The notes: generated by a model from the sequence alone, not told the origin. A stretch of DNA of 64,000 bases from Ricordea florida (GCA_949710005.1 OX453273.1:45101118-45165117); one strand, 5' to 3'. Positions 34,201 through 39,557 are shown, counted from the first letter of the stretch. Numbers and translations: made by a program.

Positions 34201-34490
34201 GGAAGCGGTATTCTGCAGCTATTCCGGCTAAATTGCTGAATACCAGGCCACTTCATTTACATACTGATGAATAAGGAAACACACGAACGAAAACTTACCT
34301 TGACTATTTTAGACCCATTTGCTTGCACACTTGATACTTTTCCTTTCGAAAAGGAACCTTTCCCATGGAAGAAACTAGAAATAGTAGCTTGAGATTGATT
34401 CTTTGAAGATATAGTACTGATAGACTGTCTAATCGGTTGAGATTCTTTGGTGCAGCGTAGTTTTGCAAGATTCACTTTCCGCAAATGCAT
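1161..34490 (-). CDS. MSH3: DNA mismatch repair protein MSH3 (22 exons located, one missing)
   Basis: MSH3 pairs with MSH2 as MutS-beta, the nuclear complex that binds insertion/deletion loops and starts mismatch repair; it also drives expansion of simple repeats. Exons on the minus strand, 5' to 3': 34490-34299, 28958-28434, 27573-27479, 26879-26740, 26524-26391, 25563-25391, 23875-23597, 22994-22910, (missing), 20569-20437, 19968-19843, 19230-19169, 18651-18585, 18383-18282, 17954-17890, 16809-16585, 16069-15955, 15387-15319, 12300-12212, 10684-10627, 4547-4419, 3391-3063, 1281-1161. Phases join except across the missing exon, which must be 2 mod 3 in length. The located coding length is 3313 nt; with a missing exon of about 110 nt the protein is about 1140 residues, the usual MSH3 length. 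All domains are recognisable: PCNA-binding box, mismatch-binding, connector, lever and clamp, and ABC ATPase. All introns but one are GT-AG; 26525-26739 is AT-AG. Confidence 0.93.
1383..1510 (+). promoter_or_regulatory. Promoter-like hairpin copy 3 with CCAAT and TATA boxes
   Basis: A CCAAT box read as GATTGG near 1403 is followed by a 9-bp hairpin (1417-1425 with 1439-1447, AGCGGTCCG/CGGACCGCT) and a TATA box (TATAAAAGC) near 1497. It aligns with the hairpin copies at 640-765 and 21070-21200. No convincing plus-strand exon follows, so promoter function is inference. Confidence 0.35.
2352..2564. repeat. MITE-like repeat with TTAACCCTTT / TTAA ends in MSH3 intron 22
   Basis: The element begins TTAACCCTTTCAGTCCCAG and ends near gcttaaatgattaa, about 213 bp. 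Internal phrases (gtgaccagcatccaatttct, atgagaataacgaaaat) match a repeat I recognise as abundant in coral genomes. The right terminus is degenerate. The rest of intron 22 (1282-3062) shows nothing I can name. Confidence 0.6.
3063..4547 (-). CDS. MSH3: MSH3 exons 21-22: Walker B, D-loop and C-terminal helices
   Basis: Exon 21 (4547-4419) encodes [16 protein letters not shown], the Walker B and D-loop, with the catalytic D-E visible. Exon 22 (3391-3063) encodes [13 protein letters not shown] (the switch histidine in VTHYP), then [11 protein letters not shown] and the C-terminal dimerisation helix. An acidic, lysine-rich insertion sits between them, as in other MSH3 proteins. Exon 22 ends CG|GTAAGG; the donor itself contains an in-frame TAA at 3061-3059, so failure to splice would end the protein at VNWR. 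Confidence 0.92.
3680..4290. repeat. Repeated ~65-bp segment (two copies) in MSH3 intron 21
   Basis: Positions about 3680-3750 and 4222-4290 share tctcgtttgg, then gagg-gtggaagcca and ttgtcgttcc, then cccagtgttcatct with few changes. They lie in the 1-kb intron between exons 21 and 22. A minus-strand open frame between them (3746-4030) has no recognisable domain and is probably part of the same repeat. Confidence 0.5.
4921..5175 (+). pseudogene. Retroelement ORF fragment (post-RT region), left of minisatellite
   Basis: The frame from about 4945 encodes [20 protein letters not shown], then [20 protein letters not shown], then [13 protein letters not shown]. The L-P-x-x-x-GGLGIP motif is typical of the segment following the reverse transcriptase in a family of cnidarian retroelement proteins. 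The frame runs straight into the 43-bp array, where repeat length not divisible by three breaks it. The matching downstream portion of the same protein appears at 9200-9560. It is dead and sits in the sense opposite to MSH3. Confidence 0.65.
5131..9173. repeat. 43-bp minisatellite, about 94 tandem copies, in MSH3 intron 20
   Basis: The unit reads tacgctgcctcaaagctgat followed by aacaacaccgcatgtagcagcta, 43 bp, head to tail without spacers. Copies are nearly identical; recurrent variants are gctGat/gctAat/gcAaat, caCCgc/caCTgc and tatACg/tatAGg. The last two copies are degenerate (a 3-bp loss near 9105 and cgcaGcctc near 9130). The first unit is in frame with the retroelement ORF to its left and encodes [14 protein letters not shown], so the array was seeded by that coding sequence. 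Unit phasing is exact between shared variants over hundreds of bases. Confidence 0.97.
9190..9570 (+). pseudogene. Retroelement ORF fragment (C-terminal region), right of minisatellite
   Basis: One frame encodes [20 protein letters not shown], then [19 protein letters not shown] and TPGFWNEQ; after an apparent frameshift it continues [18 protein letters not shown], then [20 protein letters not shown]. This is the downstream part of the same protein family as 4921-5175; the FDVRV strand resembles the second half of a PD-(D/E)xK endonuclease fold. An estimated 150-200 residues normally separating the two pieces are absent, their place taken by the array. A stop and frameshift show it is dead. 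Confidence 0.6.
10386..10524. repeat. 139-bp near-perfect palindrome
   Basis: Two 69-bp arms meet at 10455 with only two mismatches by eye. The outer ends are CAAATTGACGTCAG and its complement, and the centre reads ttgtcaaagtttgacaa. A degraded relative of one arm occurs at 10100-10150 (atcatcaataagag). It lies about 100 bp downstream of MSH3 exon 20 and would form a long hairpin in the transcript. Confidence 0.9.
10627..16069 (-). CDS. MSH3: MSH3 exons 17-20: first half of ABC ATPase with Walker A
   Basis: Exon 17 (16069-15955) encodes [20 protein letters not shown]. Exon 18 (15387-15319) carries the P-loop [15 protein letters not shown]. Exon 19 (12300-12212) encodes [17 protein letters not shown]. 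Exon 20 (10684-10627) encodes [18 protein letters not shown], the signature region; most MutS proteins have GAxD-type residues here. The donor of exon 19 lies only 8 nt from the end of a MITE (12081-12204). Introns between these exons hold LINE, Penelope, Gypsy, SINE and pogo-type fragments. Confidence 0.93.
11278..11373. repeat. AAT/AAC microsatellite
   Basis: A run of aat triplets interrupted by gat and changing to aac triplets, about 95 bp, lies in MSH3 intron 19. Confidence 0.9.
11651..11740 (+). mobile_element. tRNA-derived SINE
   Basis: An RNA polymerase III A box (TAGCTCAGTTG, 11661-11671) and B box (GGCTCGAATCC, 11704-11714) are spaced as in a tRNA gene, followed by cgttcaagcctga and a T-run. 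The rest does not fold as a complete tRNA, so this is a SINE head. A further B-box-like phrase (agttcgactcctg) near 18735 suggests another, more decayed copy. Confidence 0.75.
12081..12204. repeat. MITE-like inverted repeat abutting the exon 19 splice donor
   Basis: The ends GTGTGGTTCAATTTC and its near-complement, followed by atccttggtttaaatttta and its near-complement, flank a short centre. A second copy of the family is at 23190-23309. The right end lies 8 nt from the last base of MSH3 exon 19 (12212), so the element starts almost at the 5' splice site. Confidence 0.8.
12343..12550. repeat. Dispersed repeat, copy A
   Basis: The phrases ggctggttca, ggcaagatgaggc, ttctgattgg, gcaaaacaaaatggccat and gtcaagatggctgga recur in the same order in copy B at 13736-13918. 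Confidence 0.7.
12985..13345 (+). pseudogene. 3' end of an RTE-like LINE
   Basis: The frame reads [17 protein letters not shown], then [20 protein letters not shown] and [18 protein letters not shown], ending at TGA 13282-13284. W-x-W-x-GH followed by a basic stretch and W-R-x-x-x-x-LA is the typical C-terminal tail of RTE/BovB-like LINE ORFs. Only the 3' end is present, as with 5'-truncated LINE copies. It lies in MSH3 intron 18, antisense to the gene. Confidence 0.75.
13605..13733. mobile_element. Pogo/Tigger-type MITE, 129 bp
   Basis: Terminal inverted repeats CAGTCAAACCTCG and CGAGGTTTGACTG are flanked by TA on both sides (13603-13604 and 13734-13735). These are the typical ends and target site of pogo-class elements. 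There is no coding capacity. Confidence 0.88.
13736..13918. repeat. Dispersed repeat, copy B
   Basis: It matches copy A at 12343-12550 (ggctggttt, gtaagatgaggc, gttctgattg, gaaaatggccat, gatcaagatggctgga). It directly abuts the pogo-type MITE at 13605-13733. Confidence 0.7.
14278..15132 (+). mobile_element. Degenerate Penelope-like element with 15-bp target duplication
   Basis: Identical 15-bp direct repeats (CAATTAAGATGATTC) flank the insertion at 14263-14277 and 15133-15147. Inverted arms of about 56 bp lie at 14334-14390 and 15073-15128 (cagtaagcagtcgaaacgt). At about 14430-14640 the plus strand encodes [20 protein letters not shown], then [19 protein letters not shown], the end of the GIY-YIG endonuclease region of Penelope-like elements. 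The reverse transcriptase is missing. The right arm near 15057-15090 contains a hammerhead-like core (CTGAAGA, then GTCGAAAC), as known for this class. Confidence 0.72.
14660..14795 (-). pseudogene. Gypsy RNase H fragment nested in the Penelope-like element
   Basis: The minus strand encodes LAATLTQ, then [20 protein letters not shown] and [10 protein letters not shown], the RNase H core of a Gypsy-type pol with the conserved E-x-E-x-L-A. It is about 45 codons long and has no flanking LTR. It sits between the Penelope C-terminal piece and its right arm, suggesting a chimeric or nested insertion. Confidence 0.7.
16585..20569 (-). CDS. MSH3: MSH3 exons 10-16: lever and clamp domains
   Basis: Exon 10 (20569-20437) encodes [12 protein letters not shown] and [15 protein letters not shown], both highly conserved in MSH3. 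Exon 11 (19968-19843), exon 12 (19230-19169), exon 13 (18651-18585) and exon 14 (18383-18282) carry the helical lever and clamp. Exon 15 (17954-17890) encodes [17 protein letters not shown]. Exon 16 (16809-16585) encodes STKQVSRF, then helices, then [20 protein letters not shown], leading into the ATPase. All six internal junctions keep frame with GT-AG sites. Confidence 0.92.
16950..17108. repeat. Inverted repeat element in MSH3 intron 15
   Basis: TTCTGTCCTCGTGTACCGG near 16960 and its near-complement TATACGAGGACAGAA near 17090 flank about 100 bp. Outer A/T-rich ends (aaatttgg / aaaatttg) extend the inversion. Confidence 0.5.
17560..17710. repeat. Imperfect ~57-bp tandem duplication
   Basis: Two successive blocks share gtgcc/gtgct, atc/att, then cgctgaaa-aacga, then ggca and gaacaacc in order. 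It lies in MSH3 intron 15; no function is apparent. Confidence 0.4.
21070..21460. repeat. Dispersed repeat with hairpin, copy 2 (inverted)
   Basis: The hairpin 21113-21152 has 15 of 16 stem pairs matching copy 1, with the same CCAAT box (ctgtgattggtcaattt) and tctctcagttagtacg outside it. The minus-strand frame shares a similar tail with copy 1 ([34 protein letters not shown]), which reflects repeat homology rather than a gene. It lies in the intron where an MSH3 exon is missing. Confidence 0.7.
22330..22500 (+). ncRNA. Hammerhead-ribozyme-like motif (type I, G12 replaced)
   Basis: Stem I is GCCATG (22363-22368) with CATGGC (22402-22407). The core CTGATGA is 22369-22375. Stem II is GGCC (22376-22379) and GGCC (22386-22389) with loop TAACAA. 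Then AAA stands where GAA is required (22390-22392). Stem III is the palindrome ACAGCTGT (22393-22400), and the cleavage base is C 22401. Everything is in hammerhead order except the G12-to-A change, which should abolish or strongly cut activity. Very short stem III is known in hammerheads carried by Penelope-like elements, so this is probably a retroelement relic. It lies antisense to MSH3. Confidence 0.75.
22910..25563 (-). CDS. MSH3: MSH3 exons 6-8: connector domain and start of lever
   Basis: Exon 6 (25563-25391) encodes [16 protein letters not shown] and EELLLPE, the MutS domain II core. Exon 7 (23875-23597, 279 nt) encodes [16 protein letters not shown] and a helical stretch ending [17 protein letters not shown]. 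Exon 8 (22994-22910) encodes [15 protein letters not shown], the strongly conserved entry to domain III. Acceptors and donors are canonical and phases join (2/1, 2/1). Exon 8 ends in phase 0, so exon 10, which starts by completing a split codon, cannot follow it directly. Confidence 0.92.
23190..23309. repeat. MITE-like inverted repeat, second copy
   Basis: It belongs to the same family as 12081-12204: ctcaattttatccttggtt at the left, aaaccaaggaaaaaattga at the right. It lies in MSH3 intron 7, close to the 3' side of exon 7. Confidence 0.75.
26391..27573 (-). CDS. MSH3: MSH3 exons 3-5: rest of mismatch-binding domain, with a U12-type intron
   Basis: Exon 3 (27573-27479) encodes [16 protein letters not shown] and [13 protein letters not shown]. 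Exon 4 (26879-26740) encodes [16 protein letters not shown] and ends LVGED with the Asp codon split. Exon 5 (26524-26391) starts by completing that Asp and leads into domain II. Introns 2 and 3 are GT-AG. The intron between exons 4 and 5 begins ATATCCTTTC and has TTTTCCTTGACTT ending about 10 nt before its CAAAG 3' end: the signature of a minor-spliceosome intron. Reading frame is kept only with AG as the terminal dinucleotide; ending at the next AC gives an immediate TAG. Confidence 0.92.
28160..28375. repeat. Dispersed repeat, copy near MSH3 exon 2
   Basis: The phrases gagtgcaatttggaataaat, gcacaagtaaattttt, ttctgcactgtttgggat and gtgccctcagcgaatcag recur in the same order at 40640-40935. 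Confidence 0.65.
28434..28958 (-). CDS. MSH3: MSH3 exon 2: disordered linker and start of mismatch-binding domain
   Basis: The acceptor tttctag|AGACCT is at 28958 and the donor GAG|GTAAGG at 28434; the length of 525 nt is 175 codons, phase 0. The first two thirds is a low-complexity, poorly conserved linker rich in S, N, K and E. The end reads [17 protein letters not shown] then [15 protein letters not shown], the conserved opening of MutS domain I. The F-G-E region is where MutS proteins carry mismatch-contacting residues, and the MSH3-type sequence here fits loop recognition rather than MSH6-type mispair recognition. The latter is family knowledge, not visible in sequence alone. Confidence 0.92.
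29113..29273 (+). repeat. Gypsy 5' LTR, 161 bp
   Basis: It starts TGTAATGTTTAGCATTACAC (itself a short palindrome) and ends GGAACACTACA. It contains GCATTCTGGGAATACA near 29167-29182, resembling an inverted ZNF143/Staf-type element. No TATA box is obvious. Confidence 0.95.
29347..33348 (+). CDS. Gypsy gag-pol polyprotein (single ORF)
   Basis: The frame opens at 29323, but the ATG at 29347 (MATAIPTF) is the likely start, giving 1333 residues. Order, counting from 29323: capsid-like gag (about 20-200); two zinc knuckles (about 204-240; CFKCGG and [13 protein letters not shown]); aspartic protease with LVDSGAS (about 322); reverse transcriptase with [12 protein letters not shown] (535) and ISDDVIIYG (596); RNase H with [13 protein letters not shown] (743) and [10 protein letters not shown]; integrase H-H-C-C (about 965-1000) and D-D-E (SIDF 1028, KSDNGPPF 1081, ANGEVERF 1115). 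Gag and pol share one frame, so no frameshift signal is needed. There is no chromodomain at the C-terminus. No internal stops are present, so it could be active. Confidence 0.95.
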   Translation: MATAIPTFEPFDIHSDGAIAQRWRKWIKRLENLFIAAAISDKKRQRALLLYYAGEEVSEIFDTLPDTGEDFETAKTKLNAYFDPKKNVEFEIYTFRQAKQSLGETMNSYHSRLRQLAATCEFHDVDKEVKSQIIQSCTSQRLRRKALRDSTMTLEALLAEARALEVSEQQATDIESPGSANAVFPQESKTQDKTARCFKCGGSWPHDAKAGCPAQNRKCNSCQKYGHYARCCRGSQKGQSPGKGGTPRKGNRTQRRRNFKPPRTVNRVNEESKPRSSPSSSGDEYTFTLDSPTKVSAPFVSLKVNGVICKFLVDSGASVNIVSHDVSKMLNRRLELCDTEVYAFNSSKPLPVLGKFKALVESKCHSVDSEFLVVDGKTSLLGYTTATDLGILQIANAVSVERNVFQNYPSLFSGLGKMKSVEVKLHIDENVKPVHQSHRRIPFHQRKNLEACVESLLQQDIIEPSDGPTPWVSPVVLVPKLKQPGGVRLCVDMREANKAIIRERHLMPTLDEVVHDLNGAKVFSKLDLNQGYHQLVLHPDSRHITTFSTHFGLFRYKRLSFGINAAAEKFQNVIATAISDIPNVKNISDDVIIYGVNTEDHDKTLHAVLTRFKELNLTLNKGKCQFYMPRIEFFGMVFSADGMSPDPAKVEAIKQAEAPTSVSDVRSLLGMTNYVSRFIRDYADIVAPLRNLTHKGVEFKWEDVHQAALDRLKRSLTSDEVMAYFDPSEKSILLVDASPVGLGAVLTQDGKVISYASKALSSVERRYSQIEREALAIAWGCHHFRIYLLGSHFKVVTDHKPLLSIFNSATSQASARIENWRLKLQSFNFDVFYARGDLNPADYISRHLQSDTNCDLIAESAEQYVNFVMSQATPKALSREEIIEATRKDVTLQEAMRLISTGQWDNLKPVEGVDPNTLKIFANVRSELTSVDGNLVLRGRRIVIPDALQKQVVKLAHEGHQGLVKTRTLLRSKVWFPRMDSLVDSIVKRCTPCQVAMPKFSREPLQMTPLPSGPWEQVSIDFCEVAGHYVLVVIDDYSRFPEIEIVHSTSAKTVIPKLDRIFAAYGIPQVVKSDNGPPFNGSEFAQFAKYLGFKHRKVSPLWPEANGEVERFMKTFGKVLRTTAHWKQDMYQFLRNYRATPHCTTGVAPATALFGRPIRTKLPNPVVVTSGESHDPVTMRQRDAHQKLKIKTRAESRRTIKDCDIQVGDTVLVKQPKQQKLSTPYHPTPLTVTKKHHSMLTAENDDRKVTRNSSYFKKLLAEDTTLRTSPALEGETVGLDAEPSSPPSPIPVSVQGFTDPPVDPGGNAEILTESMPRRSPRVSVPPRRLIEEI
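33663..33823 (+). repeat. Gypsy 3' LTR, 161 bp
   Basis: It reads identically to 29113-29273 and is followed by the ATTGT target duplication. Confidence 0.95.
33920..34145. repeat. Degraded inverted-repeat element in MSH3 intron 1
   Basis: The right end gcataatgaagtagggacct, then gtgcggaaatct, matches the terminus of the intact family member at 62106-62229. Internal acaggttcccacttcatta is a second, diverged copy of the end. Confidence 0.65.
34299..34490 (-). CDS. MSH3: MSH3 exon 1 with PCNA-interacting box
   Basis: This exon encodes 64 residues from the ATG at 34490. It includes QATISSFF, a canonical PIP box (Q-x-x-hydrophobic-x-x-aromatic-aromatic) that in MSH3 tethers MutS-beta to PCNA. 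The rest is basic and serine-rich, as in the disordered N-terminus of the family. The exon ends in phase 0 at AAG|GTAAGT. The following intron (28959-34298) contains the young Gypsy element. The start is the first in-frame ATG and sits about 220 bp from the divergent UPF0449 gene. Confidence 0.9.
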
Positions 34491-34708
34491 GTTTCAGTCC
34501 CGTTCTTGAGAAGTTCCCGCCTTCCTCTCCAAAACAACGCACACACTGCACCATGGTCGACAAGTCTGAGAAGGAATGGGTTGAGTTACTATCCAATATG
34601 GCAGCCATCTAACTAACACAACTAACACGCGGAAATCACAAATTCTACCGTCGATTTTCGATTCGACGGATTCAATCCTCCTTAATGGTATTAATGGAGT
34701 TAATTGCG
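34491..34708. promoter_or_regulatory. Bidirectional promoter region between MSH3 and UPF0449 gene
   Basis: The two start codons are divergent and about 218 bp apart. The interval has no TATA box. It contains the near-palindrome CCAATATGGCAGCCAT near 34593-34608, which carries a YY1-type ATGGCNGC core on the minus strand and a CCAAT sequence. Shared regulation is inference from geometry. Confidence 0.55.
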
Positions 34709-37700
34709 ATGTCTAAAAGTTCAGCTGTCGACCATGGTCCACCACCTCCTACAGTTGAGCAAATTTTGGAGGACTTAAAAGCAGCCAGCGAAGATGATGT
34801 GGTGTTTAACCCCCCTCCATTGCCATCAGTTGAGGAAATCAAGGCTAAAGCGAGTGTACAGAACATAGGTTCTACAACTGAAGGTGCGTCTGTTCGGATT
34901 TTACATGGTTGATAAACTTCGATCGGGGGAATATGCTTGGCTATTTCATTTCAGAGCGATTGTAGAATACTCTGCACTCTAAAAGTTGGTTTATTGAAAT
35001 CAAGTACAAGCTTTTTAAATTAAGAACCAAAAGTTTTATTTTAAGACTGTAAGTTTTGATTTAAGTATTATTTTTACATGCTGATAATTGTTTTAAGACC
35101 TGGTGTATTGTTTTAAGGTAGTCATACAGAAAGGACAAATTTTAAGACTAAGATTCTTATTTCAATGCTAGTTTTAAGAGGCTGGGTTATTGATTTTAGA
35201 ACACAAAATATTAATTTTAAATTATTATAATTTTATTCAAAACAGAAACAACTGATCAATATAAATTTTATTTTATTGAACCCAGTACAGTAACAGTAAC
35301 AGTAAAATAATGTTGGGCAATTAACTATTGGTGAACAGAATGTACCTCTATTATGTAGAAGACATTAACAAAGTTAGGTGCAGTCAGGTACCAATACCGT
35401 ATTTATTCGCCTATAAGCCGAGACCCCGATGGGCTTAAGCTTGTCAAAAAAAGTGGAAAACTCTCGGCTATAAGCCGAGACCAGGAAACATATGTCGATT
35501 GTTGAACGAATAAACACAACCAAATGAATATTCAAAAGTTTATTGTAAACAGTTAGTTTACATATCGTCCGTGATCGTATTCATCATGCCAAAAGTTCGC
35601 CGTACTTCTTACAACATGGCTTTTAAGCTCAAAGTTGTTGCTGAAGCTGAGGCTGTAGAAAACAACTCAGAGATCGCCCAAGATTACGGGATTAGCGAGT
35701 CGTTGGTTCGTCGATGGAGAAGAGACAAGGCGAAGCTTTTCAACGGCGAGCTGAAGATGTCTGCGAAACGAACAAAGTTGGGCCGCTTTACTCCAAAGAG
35801 ATCAAGGTGAGTACTAATCGCTTCATGTGAAATGGGATAAACATTTCGTGTAGATTCAATTGATTGTTTATCATCGAAATCGATCAAAAAGTTTTCCCTC
35901 GATCTCTTCGTACGAGCGAGTGCACGTGAGTTTGTTTGTCAACCCGTGGGAACCAACGCTTGTGATTGGCCAGATTTAGAAAGCTTGGCAAGAGATTCCA
36001 GAGGAGATGGTGAAGTAGTCTTTAAGAGCTGTGGAATTTCCAATGCTATGGACGGAACGGAAGACGACGCAATCTACTCCGAGGACTCACAGGAACTCGA
36101 TGATGATGAAGAAATGGAGGATGAGTTCGAGACGGACAGCGAATATGAGACTGATGGCGAGTGAATTTTTAGTTGAAATTAGCTAATAATTATCACACAC
36201 AAACGGTTCCTTTAGGAGCCACCAATTATATCAAAGTTCAATGACCAACATTTTATGACTTGTTTTTGTTGTGTTTTACTATAATTTCATGAAACTAAGT
36301 TGGCTATTAGCCGAATCAGAAATGTCCATGATGATTTTCACTTTGTTGATGACGCTTCGAAGAAAAAATATTATTCAGAACTCTCGGCTATAAGCCAGAA
36401 CCCGCCTTTTCAGAAAAAAATTCCCAAAACTGAGTAAAACTTTTTGCAAAAATCGCTCGGCTTTATTAGGCGAATAAACACGGTATATAACATAATTTAA
36501 CATAATATCAACAATACAAGACAACGTTTTTCAGTTTATAGAAGAATTTGTATTGGGTATAATACCATCAAAGAAGACAGGAAAATATCGAAAAATGTGT
36601 CTGCAGTTGATATAAATTGTTTCAGGATTTGTTATTTTCATGTTGGATGTAGCTGTTAGAACTACACCTGCATTTACTGCAAGTGGCCTATTACCTTTTT
36701 TGTCTAATTTATCTACTTTAAATAAGACAATTGAAGAATTCATTTATTGATTCTTGTTTAAAGTTAGAAGAGACTGAGTTCATATTTTATTCAATTTCAG
36801 TAACTGTAAAGGTTTATCTTTTCAATCCCAGTGCTGGGATTAATATTCTTACATTTAACTAGGCATATAATTGAGTTAAGAAAGGAAAGACAAATTTTTA
36901 CTTAAAGCAGTCACTAGATTTGAGGAAAATAAATGAGGTTTGTTGGATTTTAAGCAGTGGTTGTCTTAATTTGAACATTTTGGAAGCATTGAAGGGCTGA
37001 CTTAACCAGTCAATGCACTTATTTTAAGTGTGAAGAGCCTTGTTTAAGGGAAGCAAAACAACTTCTGGGACTGAATTTAAGAATCAGTTGACTCAATTTC
37101 AGTATTAAATTGGAAGCAAAACAAACTTTTCAAACTTGCTTCAAGTACAGTTGTCTTAAAACAAGCATTTTTAGTTCTATCAAAGATGCTTATTTTAAGC
37201 ACAAATTTTGCTTATTTTAAGTTTTGAAATGTCTTGTTTTACAATGTGAAACTAGTTTTCTTGTACTTCTCAGAGGACATTAAAACAAGAAAAATCTCAC
37301 TTGAATTAATGATCCAACTTTTAGAGTGTCTGCAGTGCCCTACAAACTCGTTTACATGTGTTGGAACTCTTTGTAGAATGAGAAAAAATGACATGCAAAA
37401 CATTCGCGGGGCAGTTTGCAATTTAGAATTAAGTTTTCAGTAGGAAAATCGAGGTTTCAGTTGGCCCTGATACATATTCTCAACAAAGTTGGACCCAGTT
37501 TAACTGCAAAATAGCCCTTCTTTGCCTTTCTTTCATTGGATAACAAAGGCGCCTATTGTTGTTTGCGTCGTACGACAAATCGTTCCGACACTTGTAAATA
37601 AACTAGTAAGAAGTGGCCAGGTATTATGCAGTTAGTCCTGAATTTGCCTCATTTCATTCTCTGTTTAACAATAGTATGGTATGTTACTGATTGTAATATG

Positions 37701-39557
37701 AAAATTGACATGTATACAGATATTTATTTTGGAAAAAAATTATGAATTTTGGAACAAAGTATAAAGAATCCCTTCAAAGGCACCAAGCGTAGTTTTATAC
37801 GAAGCCAATCATCTGGTAGAGCCAGAGGTTTCAATAAAATCTGGTCACTGGTTGTCGACGGTAACTTGCTGATATAGCCTTTTATCTGTTAAGACTTAAT
37901 TGATCAATAAGGTTTGCAAAAAGAAACCACAACAAAGACAATCACAGGAAGTTTTAGTTTTCTTGTCACAGCTACTTGTTCCACCTTCTTCAGCCATTTT
38001 TGAAAAACTTATTGAAACTTTGGTGGAACATGTGTAAACTACATGTACATAATACTTACATACATAAATGTTCTTTCCAAATTTGGATTCATGTAGTAGC
38101 ATAACTGTATATGCTACTTGAATCAAAATGGGCTGACAGCAAACTAATGGCAGAGAAAATGAAAAACTTTTGGATGCATTCACAGTGTTGCATCCAGAGC
38201 GCGTCATTGCGTCCTGGGACGCAATATTTTGCATTTGTACCCCCTAAAATACTACGAAGGGGTCCATGTGGACGCACAAATATCATGCTTGAAATATATG
38301 CACATTTCTAAATTGAAAGCATATAAACCATACGCTTATTATATTTATCTTAACAATGCCACTGTTTTTTCACATACTCGACATTGATTGATCCAACAAG
38401 AAAATGCATAACAAAGATAGAATTATGGTTGGCGTATTTTTTTTTTTTTGCGTCAGCATAACTTGAAAGAAAAAACGTTTTCGCATAATTTTCAAATCCT
38501 GATGTTGATGGAGTGAACGTTGTTCGGTAAACAAACTAGCGTAAAGCGAAAAGCCAATGAAGTAAGTTCCAAATTGATCCCTGAAATCAAAGTCTGCAAG
38601 TCATTTTGACGCCAATGGCTCAGCGATTTCAAATGGCTCAAGGTCAAAGAAGGTAAAATGTTTCGTCCACTTGTATCAATGCGAAGAAAAACAATCCGCT
38701 TGGCACGTGTGGAACAATGAACTTCCAAAGATGAACACTAGAGTGTCATGCTTTCTAATACACAATTGCTACCGAGGACGGATTTTTGCATTCATTCGCT
38801 CCGTCTTTTTTGAGTTCTGACTTCTCATAACAAAAACTTTTTAGTTTGAGGGAGCCGTAGCGTCGCACGGAGGTAATTGAAGAAACATTTACTCGGGCCA
38901 GTACTCGCAGTTTTCAAAATGGCAGACACCGACAATGCGATTTTTCACTCGTCGTCATCATCAAATTACGACGTGATTGAAATCAATATTCATAATAGGA
39001 CCCCCAAATATTTGTCCAAGGGGTCCAGAGGACCCCTACCCAGTAAAACTTGTATGCAACACTGCATTCATGTATGTCTGTATCAACCAGAACTTATGAT
39101 AGCTGTTAAAAAAATCACTGCTATAACTATGTCAGGTAAAGAACAGCTTGTGTTAACATGAAAATATATTACTTTGTTAAGGTTTATTTTAGGTGTTAAA
39201 TGCACCTGGTCAAAACTGATTCATCCTTCCTTGGGATGCCTTTAAGGCTTGGCTGATTAGGGAATTTTCTTGCTTATTTTACTACTTTTAATTTTAGGAT
39301 GTAGTTCTCAATATTCAAGTGCAAGGACAGATGTGAAAGAGAGCACTGAAAAGATGGCTGATGGGAAGGTGGAGAACCAGTCACATGATCAGCTGTATGA
39401 TAAAATGACATCCTTTTTGGATCACTATCAAGCACTCGTCACATCTCAGGAAGTTCTTAAAGGTTTTGAAGGAAGTTTGTGTTATAAGAAACAGCAACTC
39501 CAAGAATCAATTGACCGGGTGAAGGAAGCATGGAAAGTGGAAAAAGGGAACAGTTAG
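34709..39557 (+). CDS. UPF0449 (C19orf25-like) protein, two exons
   Basis: Exon 1 is 34709-34883 and exon 2 is 39298-39557; they join in frame (GAAG|GTGCGT donor, ttttag|GATGT acceptor) to 144 residues ending at TAG. Residues near the N-terminus read PPPPTVEQILEDLKAASEDD, matching the conserved opening of the UPF0449 family; the C-terminal half (DQLYDKMTSFLDHYQALV, then LQESIDRVKEAWK) is a predicted coiled coil like the family's. No molecular function is established for the family. An in-frame upstream ATG at 34685 would add 8 residues. The 4.4-kb intron contains a pogo-type element, a hAT-like element and TTTTAAG-rich sequence. The two halves were matched by phase and family order; transcript data would confirm the splice. 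Confidence 0.8.
34980..37245. other. TTTTAAG-rich intronic sequence interrupted by the pogo element
   Basis: Short ATTTTAAG or GTTTTAAG phrases recur irregularly at about 35039, 35091, 35113, 35141, 35174, 36947, 37020, 37189 and 37214. They fall on both sides of 35397-36483 and hardly at all inside it. There is no fixed period. No gene is seen. Confidence 0.5.
35397..36483 (+). mobile_element. Internally deleted pogo/Tigger-type DNA transposon
   Basis: Ends CCGTATTTATTCGCCTATAA and its near-complement (attaggcgaataaacacgg) are flanked by TA at 35395-35396 and 36484-36485. Subterminal ctcggctataagcc motifs occur at both sides. At 35586-35808 the plus strand encodes MPKVRRTSYNMAFKLKVVAE, then SEIAQDYGISESLVRRWRRD, a psq/CENP-B-type helix-turn-helix. 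At about 35985-36161 it encodes a transposase tail (KSCGISNAMDGTEDD and an acidic end), with a frameshift. The DDE catalytic core between them is missing, so it is non-autonomous. Confidence 0.82.
37246..38175. other. Non-coding intron sequence of the UPF0449 gene
   Basis: Only short open frames without family resemblance occur here. I see no repeat ends or RNA gene. Confidence 0.4.
38184..39063. mobile_element. hAT-like non-autonomous element, 880 bp
   Basis: Ends AGTGTTGCATCCAGAG and its near-complement (ttgtatgcaacact) are flanked by GCATTCAC (38176-38183) and GCATTCAT (39064-39071), an 8-bp target duplication with one mismatch. Internal gggtcca/ggaccc phrases near each end also invert. 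No transposase is seen. Confidence 0.5.
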
